A stretch of 64,000 nt of DNA from Ottelia alismoides (lineage: Eukaryota > Streptophyta > Magnoliopsida > Alismatales > Hydrocharitaceae). Location of the stretch: contig JAZKJV010010618.1 of the NCBI GenBank assembly GCA_037367405.1, positions 62,001 to 126,000 of the forward strand, in the 5' to 3' direction. A program made the position numbers and the translations under genes. Shown here piece after piece: positions 1 to 10,899 of this stretch (the stretch's first letter is position 1; each line of letters starts with the position of its first letter). Under the pieces are notes generated by a model. That model saw nothing but the letters and a program-made list of their open reading frames with translations, ran no database searches and had not been told where the DNA came from.

Positions 1-1232
1 GTTGGCCCAGGCATAAACTTGAGACCTTCCTGGTGAAGGCCAAGTTTTATCATTGGGAGGATCCCGTCCTTTATCATGAAGGAGGGGACAGTATCTGGAG
101 GAGGTGCATTCCTCAAGAAGAGCAGCATAGCGTCCTCACATACTGCCACAAGTTTGAGGCATGAGGACATCATTCTGGAAAAAGAACAGCACATAAGGTG
201 CTTCAATCCAGCCTATGGTGGCCTACTCTCTTCAAGGATTCTGATGAGTTTGTGAAGAGATGTACTGACTGTCAGAAAATGGGAACATGTGGACAGAGAG
301 ACATGATGCCCATGCAACCCATTCACTTTTGTGAGGTTTTTGATGCATGGGGGATTGATTTCATGGGTCCATTTCCTAAGAGTCAGGGATTCGAGCATAT
401 TTTGCTCTATGTGGATTACGTAAGTCGATGGGTTGAGGCCATCCCCGCCCGAGCCGCAGATGCTAAAACCGTGTGCAAATTCTTGAGGAAAAATATCATT
501 TCACGGTTCGGGGTACCTAGAGTCTTGATTTTAGATGGGGGGTCTCATTTCATCAATGACAAGGTTAGGGCCCTTACAGACGAGTTCGGCATTGACCATC
601 GGGTTGCCACACCATATCACCCTCAGACTAATGGTCTTGTCGAAGTATCGAACCGGGAGATAAAAACTATCTTGTAGAAGGTTGTCCGCCCAGACCGAAA
701 GGATTGGTCACAGCTGTTGGACTCGGTCTTGTGGGCCTATCAGACCTCCTTCAAAAATCCATTGGGGACATCTCCCTTTCGACTCGTCTATAACAAGCTG
801 TGCCATCTGCCAGTGGAGATCAAGCATAAATCCTTTTGGGCAGTCACTGAGTTGCTGTTAGATCCCGAGAGTATAGGAGAACAGAGAAGTGCAGAGTTGG
901 CAGCCCTGGAGGAACTGAGAGATACAACCTTTTCCAACAGCCTACAGTATAAAGAGAAAGTGAAAATATGACACGATTCCCATATCAGCCATAAACAGTT
1001 TGAGCCAGATCAGAGAGTATGGTTGTTTGATTCCAGGCTGAAACTATTTCCAGGGAAATTACAGAGCAAGTGGAAAGGTCCATATGTGGTTAGGAAGGTA
1101 CACGACAATGGCAGCATCGACATATCCGAACCGTCATCTTCCTCTACCTTCCGTGTCAATGGTCAACACTTGAAACTATATCTAGATCATGACCCGCCGA
1201 CCATTGACGTTGCCCCCATTCTTTTGGTATGA
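1..1232 (+). pseudogene. Athila-like gypsy integrase (element E1), left-truncated and broken
   Basis: This is the integrase of a Ty3/gypsy retrotransposon, the enzyme that joins the cDNA to host DNA. The reading frame runs GHHSGKRTAHK (zinc region), CTDCQKMG, GIDFMGPFP, LDGGSHF, TNGLVEVSNRE, then a C-terminal part with CHLPVEIKHKSFWAV and WKGPYVVRKVHDNGSIDI. In the open piece starting at 198 the catalytic residues D54, D113 and E149 are all present, with the usual 35-residue gap before the Glu. The VSNREIK and HLPVE-HK blocks point to the Athila lineage. Three in-frame stops interrupt it: TGA at 162-164, TAG at 675-677 and TGA at 969-971. Everything upstream (gag, protease, RT) lies outside the window. 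It is followed by the hairpin array, a 3' non-coding region, a polypurine tract and an LTR, as expected for the 3' half of an element. The protein call is secure; the lineage name rests on motif memory. Confidence 0.92.
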
Positions 1233-1421
1233 GATGTGTTCATTGACTCACATCATCTGCATCTCATACATGGTGATCACGTTCATCTTCCGCTGTACAG
1301 ATCCATCTGTTCATATCCCTTTTTCATATGTTGATGTCCTTTCTTCTTTTCTTCCTTTCTTCTTTTCCTCTTCTATTTTCTTTATCTACCAAAAAGGTGC
1401 TGCCCGTGTAGACAGTTTTCC

Positions 1422-1818
1422 ATACTTAGGACGTACTTTGTCCCAAGTATAGGGGGGTGTGCACCCTGAGTTTCTTCTATTTTTTTCTTTTCGATCCTCT
1501 CCATTGTCTCATCTTCTTATCTATACTTAAGGATATCTTACCCTAAGTATAGGGGGAGACAATCTGAGTACGATCTGTTCATTCCCACCCTTGACCCTCC
1601 CTGCGTTTTGTACAGTCTGCTATACTTAGGATTACTTGATCCTAAGTATAGGGGGGACGGTCAACTTCTCATTGGTTCGTTTATTTATTTTTTAGACTTG
1701 TCCATACTTAGTACGAGTTATGTCTTCTCTTTTCTCTCCGATCTATGAGGACATAGCTCAAGCTAAGTATAGGGGGGTCGTATATACTGCGTATATACTT
1801 TAGCCATAACTCGTACTT
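1422..1818 (+). repeat. Array of four stem-loop modules ending in PPT-like G-runs (E1)
   Basis: Four inverted-repeat modules lie at 1422-1457, 1522-1557, 1621-1656 and 1705-1778. Each starts near TATACTTAGG, has a short loop, and ends CCTAAGTATA followed by five or six G. The third has a perfect 11-bp stem (1621-1631 with 1640-1650). The fourth is longer, with imperfect arms that include ATACTTAG and CTAAGTAT. Downstream, 1806-1818 is the exact reverse complement of 1711-1723, so the left arm of module four has two possible partners. The array lies between the integrase stop and the 3' LTR. The 3' arm plus G-run matches the polypurine tract at 3719-3732. The same array recurs in E2 and E3. 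Function is unknown; roles in plus-strand priming, RNA stability or packaging are guesses. Confidence 0.85.
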
Positions 1819-3718
1819 TCGTATTTTCCTAATAATATGGCTAATAATTCTTTAAAATTCATTAAAATTATTTAATAAAAGGTGTTATCATTCCTCAAAT
1901 TCTTTTTGTATTTACTGATTAATAAATCAGGTGAAAATGTTTTGTGCAAAATGTTTGAAAAATAGTTTGAAAATCTGTGTGAACATCCATTGAAAACTAA
2001 TTTGAAAATGTTTTGTTACATGTTTTCAACCTGTGTAAAAATGTGTGGTTTGTAAAATTTATTTTCTTTATGTGAATAAAATGTTTGAAAAATGATTTGC
2101 AAATGGTTTGAAAAATGGTTGCAAAAATATTTTGAAAATCTATATATACTGTTTTGAAAACCTTTGCAAAATGATTTTCAAATGTGTGTACATGTTTGCA
2201 AAAATGTTTGTAAAAATTATTTTGGACTATAGTTTTCAAAAGTGTTTGAAAAACTTGTGTCAAATAAGCTTGAGGAACGCAGACATCACACCAGAATCCA
2301 CTATATATATGTATAAAATTGACCACTTACCCTGTAAGTTCTTAAAATCCACTTCTTCTATATATAAGAAGCACTCCCGTGTACATATTTTCACCTAGTT
2401 TTTAGCCAAAACTTTTTATTTTCAAAAATCCCAAAAACATTTGCAAAATTAAAATCCAAAAAACATGTGAAAAATCTTTTTGAAAAAGACAAAAAAAATT
2501 GCATCTGCATATGCATCATCATCATCTTTTCAAAAATCCATAAAAAAAGTTCAAAATCTTTGAAAATTGCATCACAAAAATATTTTCTGCATAGCATTGC
2601 ATAGCATGAGCATTTTCCGGATTGAGTTTGATAGTTGAACGAGTCTAAGTAAAATCCGGAGATTGGAGCTTAATTGGACCTTAAAATCTACCTAATAACA
2701 GGAACCTTATCGGAACTGGGTTTGAGGTACTTCATGTCTAGTTGACTTAATTCTTTGAGGATCACGAGACTTGGTTCAATGGATTCTTGACTGCCTAAGT
2801 AGAGTATTTCAGAGCACACGCACGACTCTTGTTGATAATGGCCTAACTTGGACACCTGCACCTTTCACATGGCTCAACTCAGTTGGAGTGGTGAGGGGAT
2901 TGGATTTGCCGGTATGAGACGCACACAAGTGGAAACATTTGTCCTCCTCTAGGGAGGGAAGTGCACCCCAACCCGTCCAGTGATTAGGAAGTCTAAAAAC
3001 AGGAGGCTGTGGGTTGCGATAAAACTTCAAAAGAGGGATAGTCTACTGGCTCAAGAGGAAAAACTCCTTATGTAAATGCTGCTGTATATAGTATTTCAAA
3101 ATGAAAATGTCCAGGCATGTACAAAAATAAAAAGCCTGCAAGTATGTACAAAGTCCGTAAGCAAGCTTAAGTTCCAAAGTCAAATATGTGAGCCTGCAAC
3201 AGGATGACTTGACTACAATAATCTTGCATCCCAGGATAGGTAGCTACACTGGCTACCGTCCACTCTTCTCTTCACCCCCTCCTCTTGAGCTGGTTGCCAC
3301 TTGAACTTAGAAGGGAATACCCCGCTCCTCGAGGATGGAGTTATTGGATTGGGGAATCATTGGGTTGTCGTACTGGAGAAGTCAGCTTCTTTGTCATTCT
3401 AGCTGGGGAGAGCCACCATCACTTACACTGTACGAGTCAGATTCATAGTCGTAAGAGTTTGCGTATGAGTTGAAGTATTTCTGACCTGGCTATTGAGGGG
3501 ACTTGGATAGAGTTTTGGGATTCTCAGGGACTGTTGGATTTCAAAGTCGGTTCTCACTAAGGTTTCGCCTGCACTAAAATTCCAAAGGTCCGACTTAAGC
3601 TCCAAACTTTGATTTTGTGAAGACAAGTTTGATAATCAAATAAAATCCAAGTTCTTCTTTTTTATTTCTTTCCTTTTTGCACTTATTGCATAAGTGTTTG
3701 CTAGGGACTAGCAAAGGT
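1819..3718 (+). other. E1 3' non-coding region
   Basis: There is no convincing gene here. From about 1920 to 2270 the sequence is a degenerate tandem of the words AAATGTTTGAAAAAT and TTTGAAAAT; open frames in it are low-complexity by-products. From about 2600 to 3000 it resembles the E3 region at 44010-44280 in order and wording (GACTTAATTCTTT, then ACGACTCTTG), which confirms a shared 3' untranslated region of the element family. Scattered short frames between 2800 and 3630 match nothing I recognise. Confidence 0.7.
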
Positions 3719-3732
3719 AAAGTATAGGGGGA
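3719..3732 (+). promoter_or_regulatory. Polypurine tract of E1
   Basis: AAAGTATAGGGGGA lies immediately before the LTR start TGATGAATC. In LTR retrotransposons this tract resists RNase H and primes plus-strand DNA. It repeats the 3' arm plus G-run of the upstream hairpin modules. Confidence 0.8.
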
Positions 3733-6700
3733 TGATGAATCCACATTTCATCATCTTTATTCTATCATTTTGGCACCAAAAATCCTAGCAAATGCATGTA
3801 AATAACATTAATTACAACATCTTAGCATTCATGCATGTGCATCTAATTAGTGTATAAATTATTGTAATTAAAGTCAAAATTATAGAATAAATAAAAGAAA
3901 AGAAAAAGAATAAAATATTGTAAATATTTTATGACCTGAAACCCCGAGACCTAGGCATCTTGATGAATAGGTCGAAAGGAATAAAGTAGGGGGAGATAAG
4001 GGCCAGATACAGTCAAACACCTATATTATCCTATTCATTCTTTATTCATTTTGGGACCTATTTTTGGTTCCACTTTTTATACATCAAATAAAGAAACTTT
4101 GTACATGAAAGTTGTAGATAATTAAATAAAGAAAAATACAAAATTAGTTTCACTAAAAAATAATATACATATAAAAAGTTATGGTCTGAATAAAATTCTA
4201 GAATCCCAACTTCCCAGACCCGTATCTCACAACTGAAAACTCCAAATGCAGCAAACTCACCTTTAATTGTATATAGAATAAAATAAGCTATTTAATGGCA
4301 GTGGTTTTGCATTTGGCGGAGCTACGGTTTGAAAGTTGAGTTTTGGACCCATATTGTACGGTTGTACTGATTAAAATATTCCATTTATTATTTACTCATT
4401 ATTTTTGTATTTTTATATTTTTATAATCTTGTAAATATTACTTATAATAATTTTGTATAATAAAATCAGAATAAAAGTGCAAAGAAAACTCAAAATAAAA
4501 ATACTTGTATATACAATACCTAAGTACTAGACCTATGTACATACCTATACATTACTTACTTGTATTTTATTAAATATAAAAAATATATCAGAAAAATAAA
4601 ACAAAAATATATTTGTGTGTACAAAAGTATTTTATAATTTTATAAAATCATAAATAAAAATAAAAAAAAATCAAAAATACCAAATAAAAATAAAATAATC
4701 AAATATATAGGCAATATACCTATAAAGGGTATAAATGTAAACTTGTAAAAAGACATCTCATAAAAATAATTAAAAACCATAACAAAATAGTTTATAAAAT
4801 TATAAACACTTTTTATTTAATAACCTAAATCTAATAATATCATTTACTATTTTAATTTGAATTAATAAAGCATTTTTTGCAGGTTTTCCCTGGTTGGTCC
4901 ACGTGGACCAACCAGGTGGGTCTGACAGTTGACCTCGGTCAACTGTCTGACCCCCCCTGTTCTTGTCAAATTGTTGGGTTTTTCGCCCACTTTGCGGAAT
5001 TATCGAGGCGACGACTTTCATCCATTGAGGTCGACTTCTTCTGCAAAGTTCTTCCCCTAACATTCAACTTGCACGCCAGTACATTTCCTAGGGATGTGGA
5101 TCATTGCTCGACCCGACGCACCTCGAACTTTGAGCCTTGACCTTCAGCTTTTCAAAAACACCTCCCAGACTTCCATTCGACTTTGAACCGCAAAACATCT
5201 AGAACTCTCCCTCATTTTGGCACGCGTGAAGACCTGTTGGTGATAGCATCAGGTTGCAACCGTCCAAGCAGAGGAGAGCCCTCCGTTCTAGGCGCGTTCC
5301 GCACCTCCGGCGAACCTCGCCGTGGAGGTATTTCCACCTCGGCTCCTGTCCCCTTGAGGTATCTTTCCCCTTCATTTCTTCGCTCATTTTATTCCTCATA
5401 ATCAGAACTTCATCATGCCATCCTATTCACCATTGATCGCCGATCGATTCACTCAATCAATTGTTCGCCGGAGCCATCTCCGGCCAATCTCGCGTTCACA
5501 CCGTACACTACCATAGACCTCCATTCTCTCTCGCTACGTGGTCAGGGCAATTTGCCCCCGACCATATTAACCATTTTTGTGCAGGTAACGGAGCATATCG
5601 AGCACCTGGGGCTATTTTGTGAGTTCGTCGGAGGTGTTTTGGGAGCCCCAGCTCCTCCCCCTTCGCCTGCGAGCTCTGGTGGCCACCGCCACCTTCTAAA
5701 GCTTCAGGCGGCCAGAGAACACCTACAGGAAGACGGAGAGACCATCGGCGGGCTTGGAGGAGGCCGGAGGAGCACGCGCCACCTGATCCAAACTCGCCCT
5801 GGGCGATTTCATCTCCTGTTCTTCCAGCCCTCTTGCGCGCCGTCGATCTTTCAACCGTTCTTGGAGAGCAGCAGCATCCGTCGGATCTCGCAGCCGCGCA
5901 CCGTCTGATCTTCATCGACCCTTTTAATCTGGACCGCTGCTGCACGAAGGGGTATCGCGCCCCCCTACGCGGACACGTGTTAAGTGGAATCACGTCCACC
6001 GTCGAATCCGCCCTCGACTGGGCATTTTGCAAGATAAGCCCCGCCCATTTTTGTATTTTATATTAAAGGCATGATCTTTCATTTGCCCTTTTGATATTTT
6101 TGTAAACTTTATAATTAGGTCCTTAGGCTTTTGAATATTACGAAATAGCCCCCGCCAGGTGCGTGCTTTGCACGTGATGCTTGGCGTTTTTGCAGACACC
6201 CCCTCGGGTTATTTGGCATTTTTATTTAGTCCTCAGTTTTTGTTAAGTGGTTATAAATTTCTGGGCATTTTACTTTTTAGCCCTTGTGCTTTTGAGATAT
6301 TGCAGTCGTGCCTCTCCCAGGCGTGCGTGAAACTCACGTGGGCTGGGTGACTTTTGCATTAAATCCCTTGCCACTTGTGCTATTACCTTTTGGTCCAGAA
6401 TATATTTAATTCAGTACAAATTTTTGTGCGAAAATTGCAAGCCTGCCCTGGAATTTTGTCTAATTGCGAAATACTCCTTGCTTGGCTGTGAACTTTTTGC
6501 TTTCTTGTAGTATTTATTTGGAGCCCCTTTTTAATTCCAAAAATTCTAAAAAAAATAGACTTAAGCTCCTGTGTCCTTGTTCTTTAACGCCCTATTTTTA
6601 GTTTTTGATTTTAATTCATTTTTAATTTATTAAAAATCAAAAACATGCTTTTTATCTACTGTCTAGCTTAGAAAATACCAAAAAAATTTAAAATACCTCG

Positions 6701-7523
6701 AAAAATTCCAAAAAAAATTCCTTACTGTGTATTTTAAGTCATTTTAGTGTCAATCCAAAAATCATTAAAAAACTCAAAAGAAAAACCTTAAAAATTCAAA
6801 AATACTTAAAAATTGCAAAAAAAATCTAAAAAATTGTAGAAAACTCCAAAAATTGTAAACTCAAGTTCTGTAGTCTCCTGTTTTTATTGTCTTTATTTGT
6901 TTGGAAAAATTTTGTAGCTATCTGATATTTTTAATTCCCATTTTACCCCAGCCAGCAGCTAGTTCACTGTTTTGCTTTATTTCAGTGTTTAAAAATACCA
7001 AAAATATTTTGAAAAATACCCAAAAATCACAAAAATAGTATAAAATTATAACAATACCAAAAAGATTTTATTTCTGAATTTTTGGCTATTTTTGCATATT
7101 TTTATTAATGTTCTATCTTCTCTTGTATTACATTGTCTTTACATTCCAATATTGAAAAGAAAAAAATATACAATATAAAATATAAAAATCAGAAAATTAA
7201 AAATCAGAATACAAAATTAAAAATTAAAAATAAAAAAATTAAAAAAAAAATTAAAAACCCACAAAAATCGTTTGCTTGCATAGTGTAGACACACTTCACA
7301 CTCACACACACATTTGATTGTTCTACCCTGTTTGCTCCCTGTGTTCGAACTCTCTGCATACTTGTCCTATACAATCTTTTGTGCAGAGTTAAAAATAAAT
7401 TTTAACTCTACATTTATTTCTAATTCTTTGATTTATAGTGTGGGTTAATTGTTGATTTTAGTTCAGGATTCATTGCGGGTCACCGCAACGACCTCGGTTG
7501 TCTCCGCCTTGTGTGAGACATCA
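3733..7523 (+). repeat. Athila-like LTR (3' LTR of E1), about 3.8 kb
   Basis: It begins TGATGAATC directly after a polypurine tract. The layout is shared with four other LTRs in the window: a short terminal hairpin, an AT-rich section, a GC-rich section (about 4880-6040) opening with palindromic CACGTG and TTGACC boxes, then a long A-rich section, then a conserved tail with CTCCCTGTGTTCGAA near 7337 and TGTGGGTTAATTGTTG near 7440. The end is placed at GACATCA (7523), because the RT-linker reading frame of E2 resumes within a few codons. No PBS follows, as expected for a 3' LTR whose right neighbour is the interrupted host element. Open frames inside it, including a 174-aa minus-strand one at 5508-6032, are not supported as genes. 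The right end is uncertain by about 10 bases. Confidence 0.85.
4889..4947. promoter_or_regulatory. Perfect palindromes with G-box and paired W-boxes in LTR
   Basis: Bases 4889-4916 are a perfect 28-bp palindrome centred on CACGTG, the core of bZIP/bHLH G-boxes. Eight bases later, 4924-4947 is a second palindrome with 11-bp arms and a 2-base spacer; each arm contains TTGACC, the WRKY W-box core. The solo LTR has the same pair at 27013-27069, with one mismatch in the first. In two other Athila LTRs related boxes lie about 220-230 bp upstream of a TATAAATA box (near 59617; rev-comp near 36760). That suggests promoter elements, but binding is inferred. Confidence 0.65.
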
Positions 7524-8544
7524 TTTTAGACTCCGTTAATTTTGGCCAAATCAGTGAGTTAGAAGTATTAGAGAAGAACCGTAAGGCTATAGGTTGGACG
7601 GTGTCAGATCTCATGGGTATAAATCCTGCACTCTGTTCACACCATATTTTTGTTGAGGAAAATGCTAGACCTTCTCGTGAGTTTCAAAGGAGGCTTAATC
7701 CAAATACACGGGAAGTAGTTAAGAAAGAAATTCAAAAATGGTGTGGAGCAGGATTTATTTACTCTATTTCTGACTCCAAATGGGTGGCACCTTTGCATGG
7801 TGTCTCGAAGAAGTCAGGAATTCAGATGGTGACCAATGAAGAAGGAGTTGAGATTGCGACACGAGTACCCACATCGTGGTGTGTCTGTGTTGATTACATG
7901 CGCCTGAATGCTGCGACCAAGAAGATCACTTCCCTTTACCTTTTATTGATCAAATTTTGGAGAGATTAGTTGGGAAAGAGTTCTTTTATTTTCTTGATGG
8001 GTACTCAGGCTACAATCAAGTAGCAATCGCTCCTGAAGACCAAGAAAATACCACCTTTACATGTCCTTTCGGCACATATGCATTCAAGCGCATGCCTTTT
8101 GGGTTGTGTAATACCACAGGTACATTTCTGCGATGCATGATTGCGGTATTTGCCGAAATGGTTGGGGATTTTCTTGAGGTCTTCATATATGATTTTTCGG
8201 TACATAGTGATTCATTTGATTCTTGTTTAGCACACTTGGACCAGGTTTTACAGAGGTGTAGGGAGGTGAATCTGGTACTCTCCTGGAAAAAGAGTCATTT
8301 CATGGTTAAGGGGGGTATCGTGTTGGGGCATGTTATCTTCAAAAAAGGGATGGAGGTTGATCCTGCCAAGGTAGATGTGATTAAGAAACTTGATCCACCA
8401 ACCAATATTAAGTCGGTTAGGTCATTTCTAGGGCATGTTGGATTTTATAGGATATTTATTCGAGATTTTTCTAATATTGCCCGACCACTGACTGAGCGCT
8501 TAGGGAAAGACACCGAGTTCTTTGTAGATCACAAGGTGTTTTGA
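7524..8544 (+). pseudogene. Athila-like reverse transcriptase (E2), broken
   Basis: This is the reverse transcriptase domain of E2, resuming at the right edge of the inserted E1. The linker SELEVLEKNRKAIGW leads into the RT, with GINPALCSHHI, the fingers region ending VCVDYMRLNAATKK, then LDGYSGYNQVAIAPEDQ, FGTYAFKRMPFGLCN, the catalytic strand, and LGHVIFKKGMEVD. A frameshift near 7925 splits it: one piece runs 7601-7969 and the next 7957-8544 in another frame. The catalytic motif reads FIYDFS where the family has FMDD (E3 keeps FMDDFSVYG), so one of the two active-site aspartates is lost. A second frameshift near 8540 separates it from RNase H. This copy cannot make active enzyme. Confidence 0.92.
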
Positions 8545-8983
8545 GGTCCTTAAGCTTCTTAAAAAGAAAATATGTGACTCATTGATTCTGCAAGCTCCCG
8601 ATTGGTCTCTTCCCTTTGAGATCATTACTGATGTTTCAGATTTTCCTATAGGAGTTATTTTGGGGCAGCGACGAGATCGGATTCTGTTTGTTATTCACTA
8701 CGCAAGCAAAGTTTTGGATCCAACTCAGAGAAATTATACAATAACTGAAAAAGAAATGCTTGCAGTAGTTTGGGCATTAGAAAAGTTTAGGTCTGTGATT
8801 TTAGGCTCTAAAGTGACAGTTTACACAAATCATTCAGCTATGAGGTATCTCACAGAAAAGAAGGATGCGAAGGTGCATCTTTTTAGGTGGATATTGTTAC
8901 TCCAGGAGTTTGATCTAGAAATTAAAGATAAACCTGGGGTCAAGAATGTAGTAGCTGATCATCTTTCGAGGATCGAACCCTAA
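8545..8983 (+). pseudogene. Athila-like RNase H (E2)
   Basis: The RNase H domain degrades the RNA strand during reverse transcription. Visible motifs are [16 protein letters not shown] (the family usually has TDASD), [41 protein letters not shown], and [19 protein letters not shown] at the end. The main open piece is 8582-8983. It follows the RT after a frameshift and precedes the integrase, in the normal Ty3/gypsy domain order. Confidence 0.9.
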
Positions 8984-10276
8984 ATTCAACTGATTCTAAA
9001 CATATTCGAGAAACTTTTCCAGACGAATCTATTTGTGTTGTAGGTTCACTTCCATGGTATGCCAACATGGTTAACTTTCTTGTCTCCAAGAAAGTTCCTC
9101 ATGGTTGGACTAGAAACTGTATAGACTGACTTAAATTGGATTCGAGGAAATATTATTGGGAGGATCCGTTGCTTTTTCTTCAAAGGAACAGATTGTGTCT
9201 GGAGAAGGTGTATACCTCAGGAGGACTACATGAGTGTCCTCACATATTGTCACTCACTTAAAGCTGGAGGACACCACTCAGGAAAACGGACTGCTCACAA
9301 GATATTGCAATGTGGTTTCTATTGGTCGACCTTATTTAGAGATGTAGCTGATTTTGTACAGTGGTGCCCTGTTTGTCAGAGAATGGGAGGGATTGTTGGT
9401 TCTAGAGATGAAATACCCATGCAACCTGTAATTTTTTGTGATTTTTTTGATGCTTGGGGCATAGATTTCATGGGTCATTTTCCCAATAGCCAAGGTTTTG
9501 AGTATATCTTGTTAGAAGTTGATTACTTATCAAGATGGGTGGAAGCTATCCCAACCCGAACTGCTGATGGAAAAACTGTATGCAAATTTATCATGGATCA
9601 TATCATTTCCAGGTTTGGGGTACCTAAAGTATTGATTTCGGATGGGGGTATCCATTTTGTGAATGGATTGATGAAATCATTAGTTAAGGACTATAAATTT
9701 GAGCATAGAATAACTAGTCCTTACCACCCTCAATCAAATGGCATGGCAGAGGTTTCTAATAGGGAGGTGAAGAGTATTCTCCAGAAGTTAGTCCGTCCAG
9801 ATAGGAAGAACTAGTCTCAGTTGTTGGACTGAGTTCTGTGGGCTTACAGAACGACCTACAAAAATACCACTTTGAACTTCTCCCTTTAGGATGATTTATG
9901 GCAAAGCATGTCATTTGCCTGTTGAATTAGTGCATAAATCTGAATGGGCTATAAAGAAAATTAATTGGAGCTGTCACTTAGAAAAGTTGTGTAGAGACAT
10001 TGACTTAAATGAATTAGTGGAAATCCGCAACCGAGCATATGACAACAGCATGATTTATAAGGTCAAAGTTAAGAAGTGGCACGACTCGCATATTAGATAT
10101 AAAAACTTTGTTCCTGGACAAAAGGTATGGTTGTTTATCGCAAAGTTAAGGATTTTCCACAGGAAACTTAAATCAAAGTGGACGGGTCCTTTCATTGTTA
10201 AGGAAGTGCATGAGAATGGTAGTATAGAAATATCAGAACTATCAGAGCATGCACCATCCTTTTTAGTTAACGAGTA
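8984..10276 (+). pseudogene. Athila-like integrase (E2), broken
   Basis: The integrase starts with remnants upstream of 9230. Its N-terminal zinc region reads GGHHSGKRTAHK through CPVCQRMG. In the open piece 9230-9814 the catalytic triad is intact: D79 (GIDFMG), D138 (ISDGGIHF) and E174 (MAEVSNRE), with 35 residues between the last two. A TAG stop then follows PDRKN, and the C-terminal part continues in other frames: KACHLPVELVHKSEWAIKK, WLFIAKLRIFHRKLKSKW and VHENGSIEISEL, ending at 10277. It is clearly related to the E1 integrase but not identical, so E1 and E2 are separate subfamily members. The hairpin array follows about 190 bases downstream. Confidence 0.92.
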
Positions 10277-10467
10277 GCTACTTAAGCATTTTATATAATC
10301 ATCAAAAAGGTTAACCCATGTAGAAATGATCAACTTCATGCCTATTGATACAGTTTCCGATCTATCAGAAAAGGCATAAGTATCAGGACAGATTCACAAT
10401 CTCATAACATTCATCATCTTGAGATTCATCTAGCAGTGATCCCTTCTTCACCAAGCTTCCTATTCTT

Positions 10468-10790
10468 TATACTTAGGCATATTTTCAGCCTAAGTATAGG
10501 GGAATCTAATTTCATTCTAATTGTTCTCCTCAGGTCAGCTAGTTTTTAATTCAGATCTTTATACTTAAGCTATTTTTCAGCTTAAGTATAGGGGACCCGA
10601 GTCTATAATTTTCCTGTGATTAATTCTTTCACTCATGAGGCATCTGTGATTCTGAATTCAGTTTGCGTTTATTCTTTTATACTTAGCATGAACTATGGCA
10701 TTTCACTTTATGCTGTGAGGACATAACAAAAGCTAAGTATAGGAGGGTCTACCATATATATTACGTATATACTTTAGCCATAGCTCATAT
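10468..10790 (+). repeat. Stem-loop/PPT-like array (E2)
   Basis: Three modules are present. The first is 10468-10502, with a perfect 11-bp stem ending AGGC/GCCT. The second is 10560-10594, with a perfect 12-bp stem ending AAGCT/AGCTT. The third is the long form starting at 10678 and ending in CTAAGTATAGGAGGG at 10747, followed by a TTTAGCCATAGCTCAT segment that can pair back to its left arm. Stem bases differ from E1 while pairing is kept. One short module present in E1 and E3 is missing. Confidence 0.85.
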
Positions 10791-10894
10791 TTTAAAATTT
10801 TCAAACTATTAGGATTATGGGTATTGTATGACATATTTGAAACTGAATTGTGTAAAAATGCTTTGAAAATAATTTTTGACAATTATATATATTT
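10791..10894 (+). other. E2 3' region, left of the copia insertion
   Basis: AT-rich sequence with the same TTTGAAAAT-type words found downstream of the E1 and E3 arrays. It is split from its continuation (16027 onward) by the copia element. Confidence 0.6.
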
Positions 10895-10899
10895 GATAT

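Noticed and set aside
1422..1818. CRISPR-like look of regularly spaced repeats
   Set aside because: Units are inverted-repeat hairpins with unequal spacing in a plant retrotransposon; there are no spacers of constant length and no cas genes.
1997..2597. Open frames on both strands in F/K/N-rich text
   Set aside because: By-products of the degenerate TTTGAAAAT tandem sequence.
5508..6032. 174-aa minus-strand open frame and a 118-aa plus-strand one in the first LTR
   Set aside because: They lie in the GC-rich part of an LTR, overlap each other, have no known motif and are not kept in the other LTR copies.
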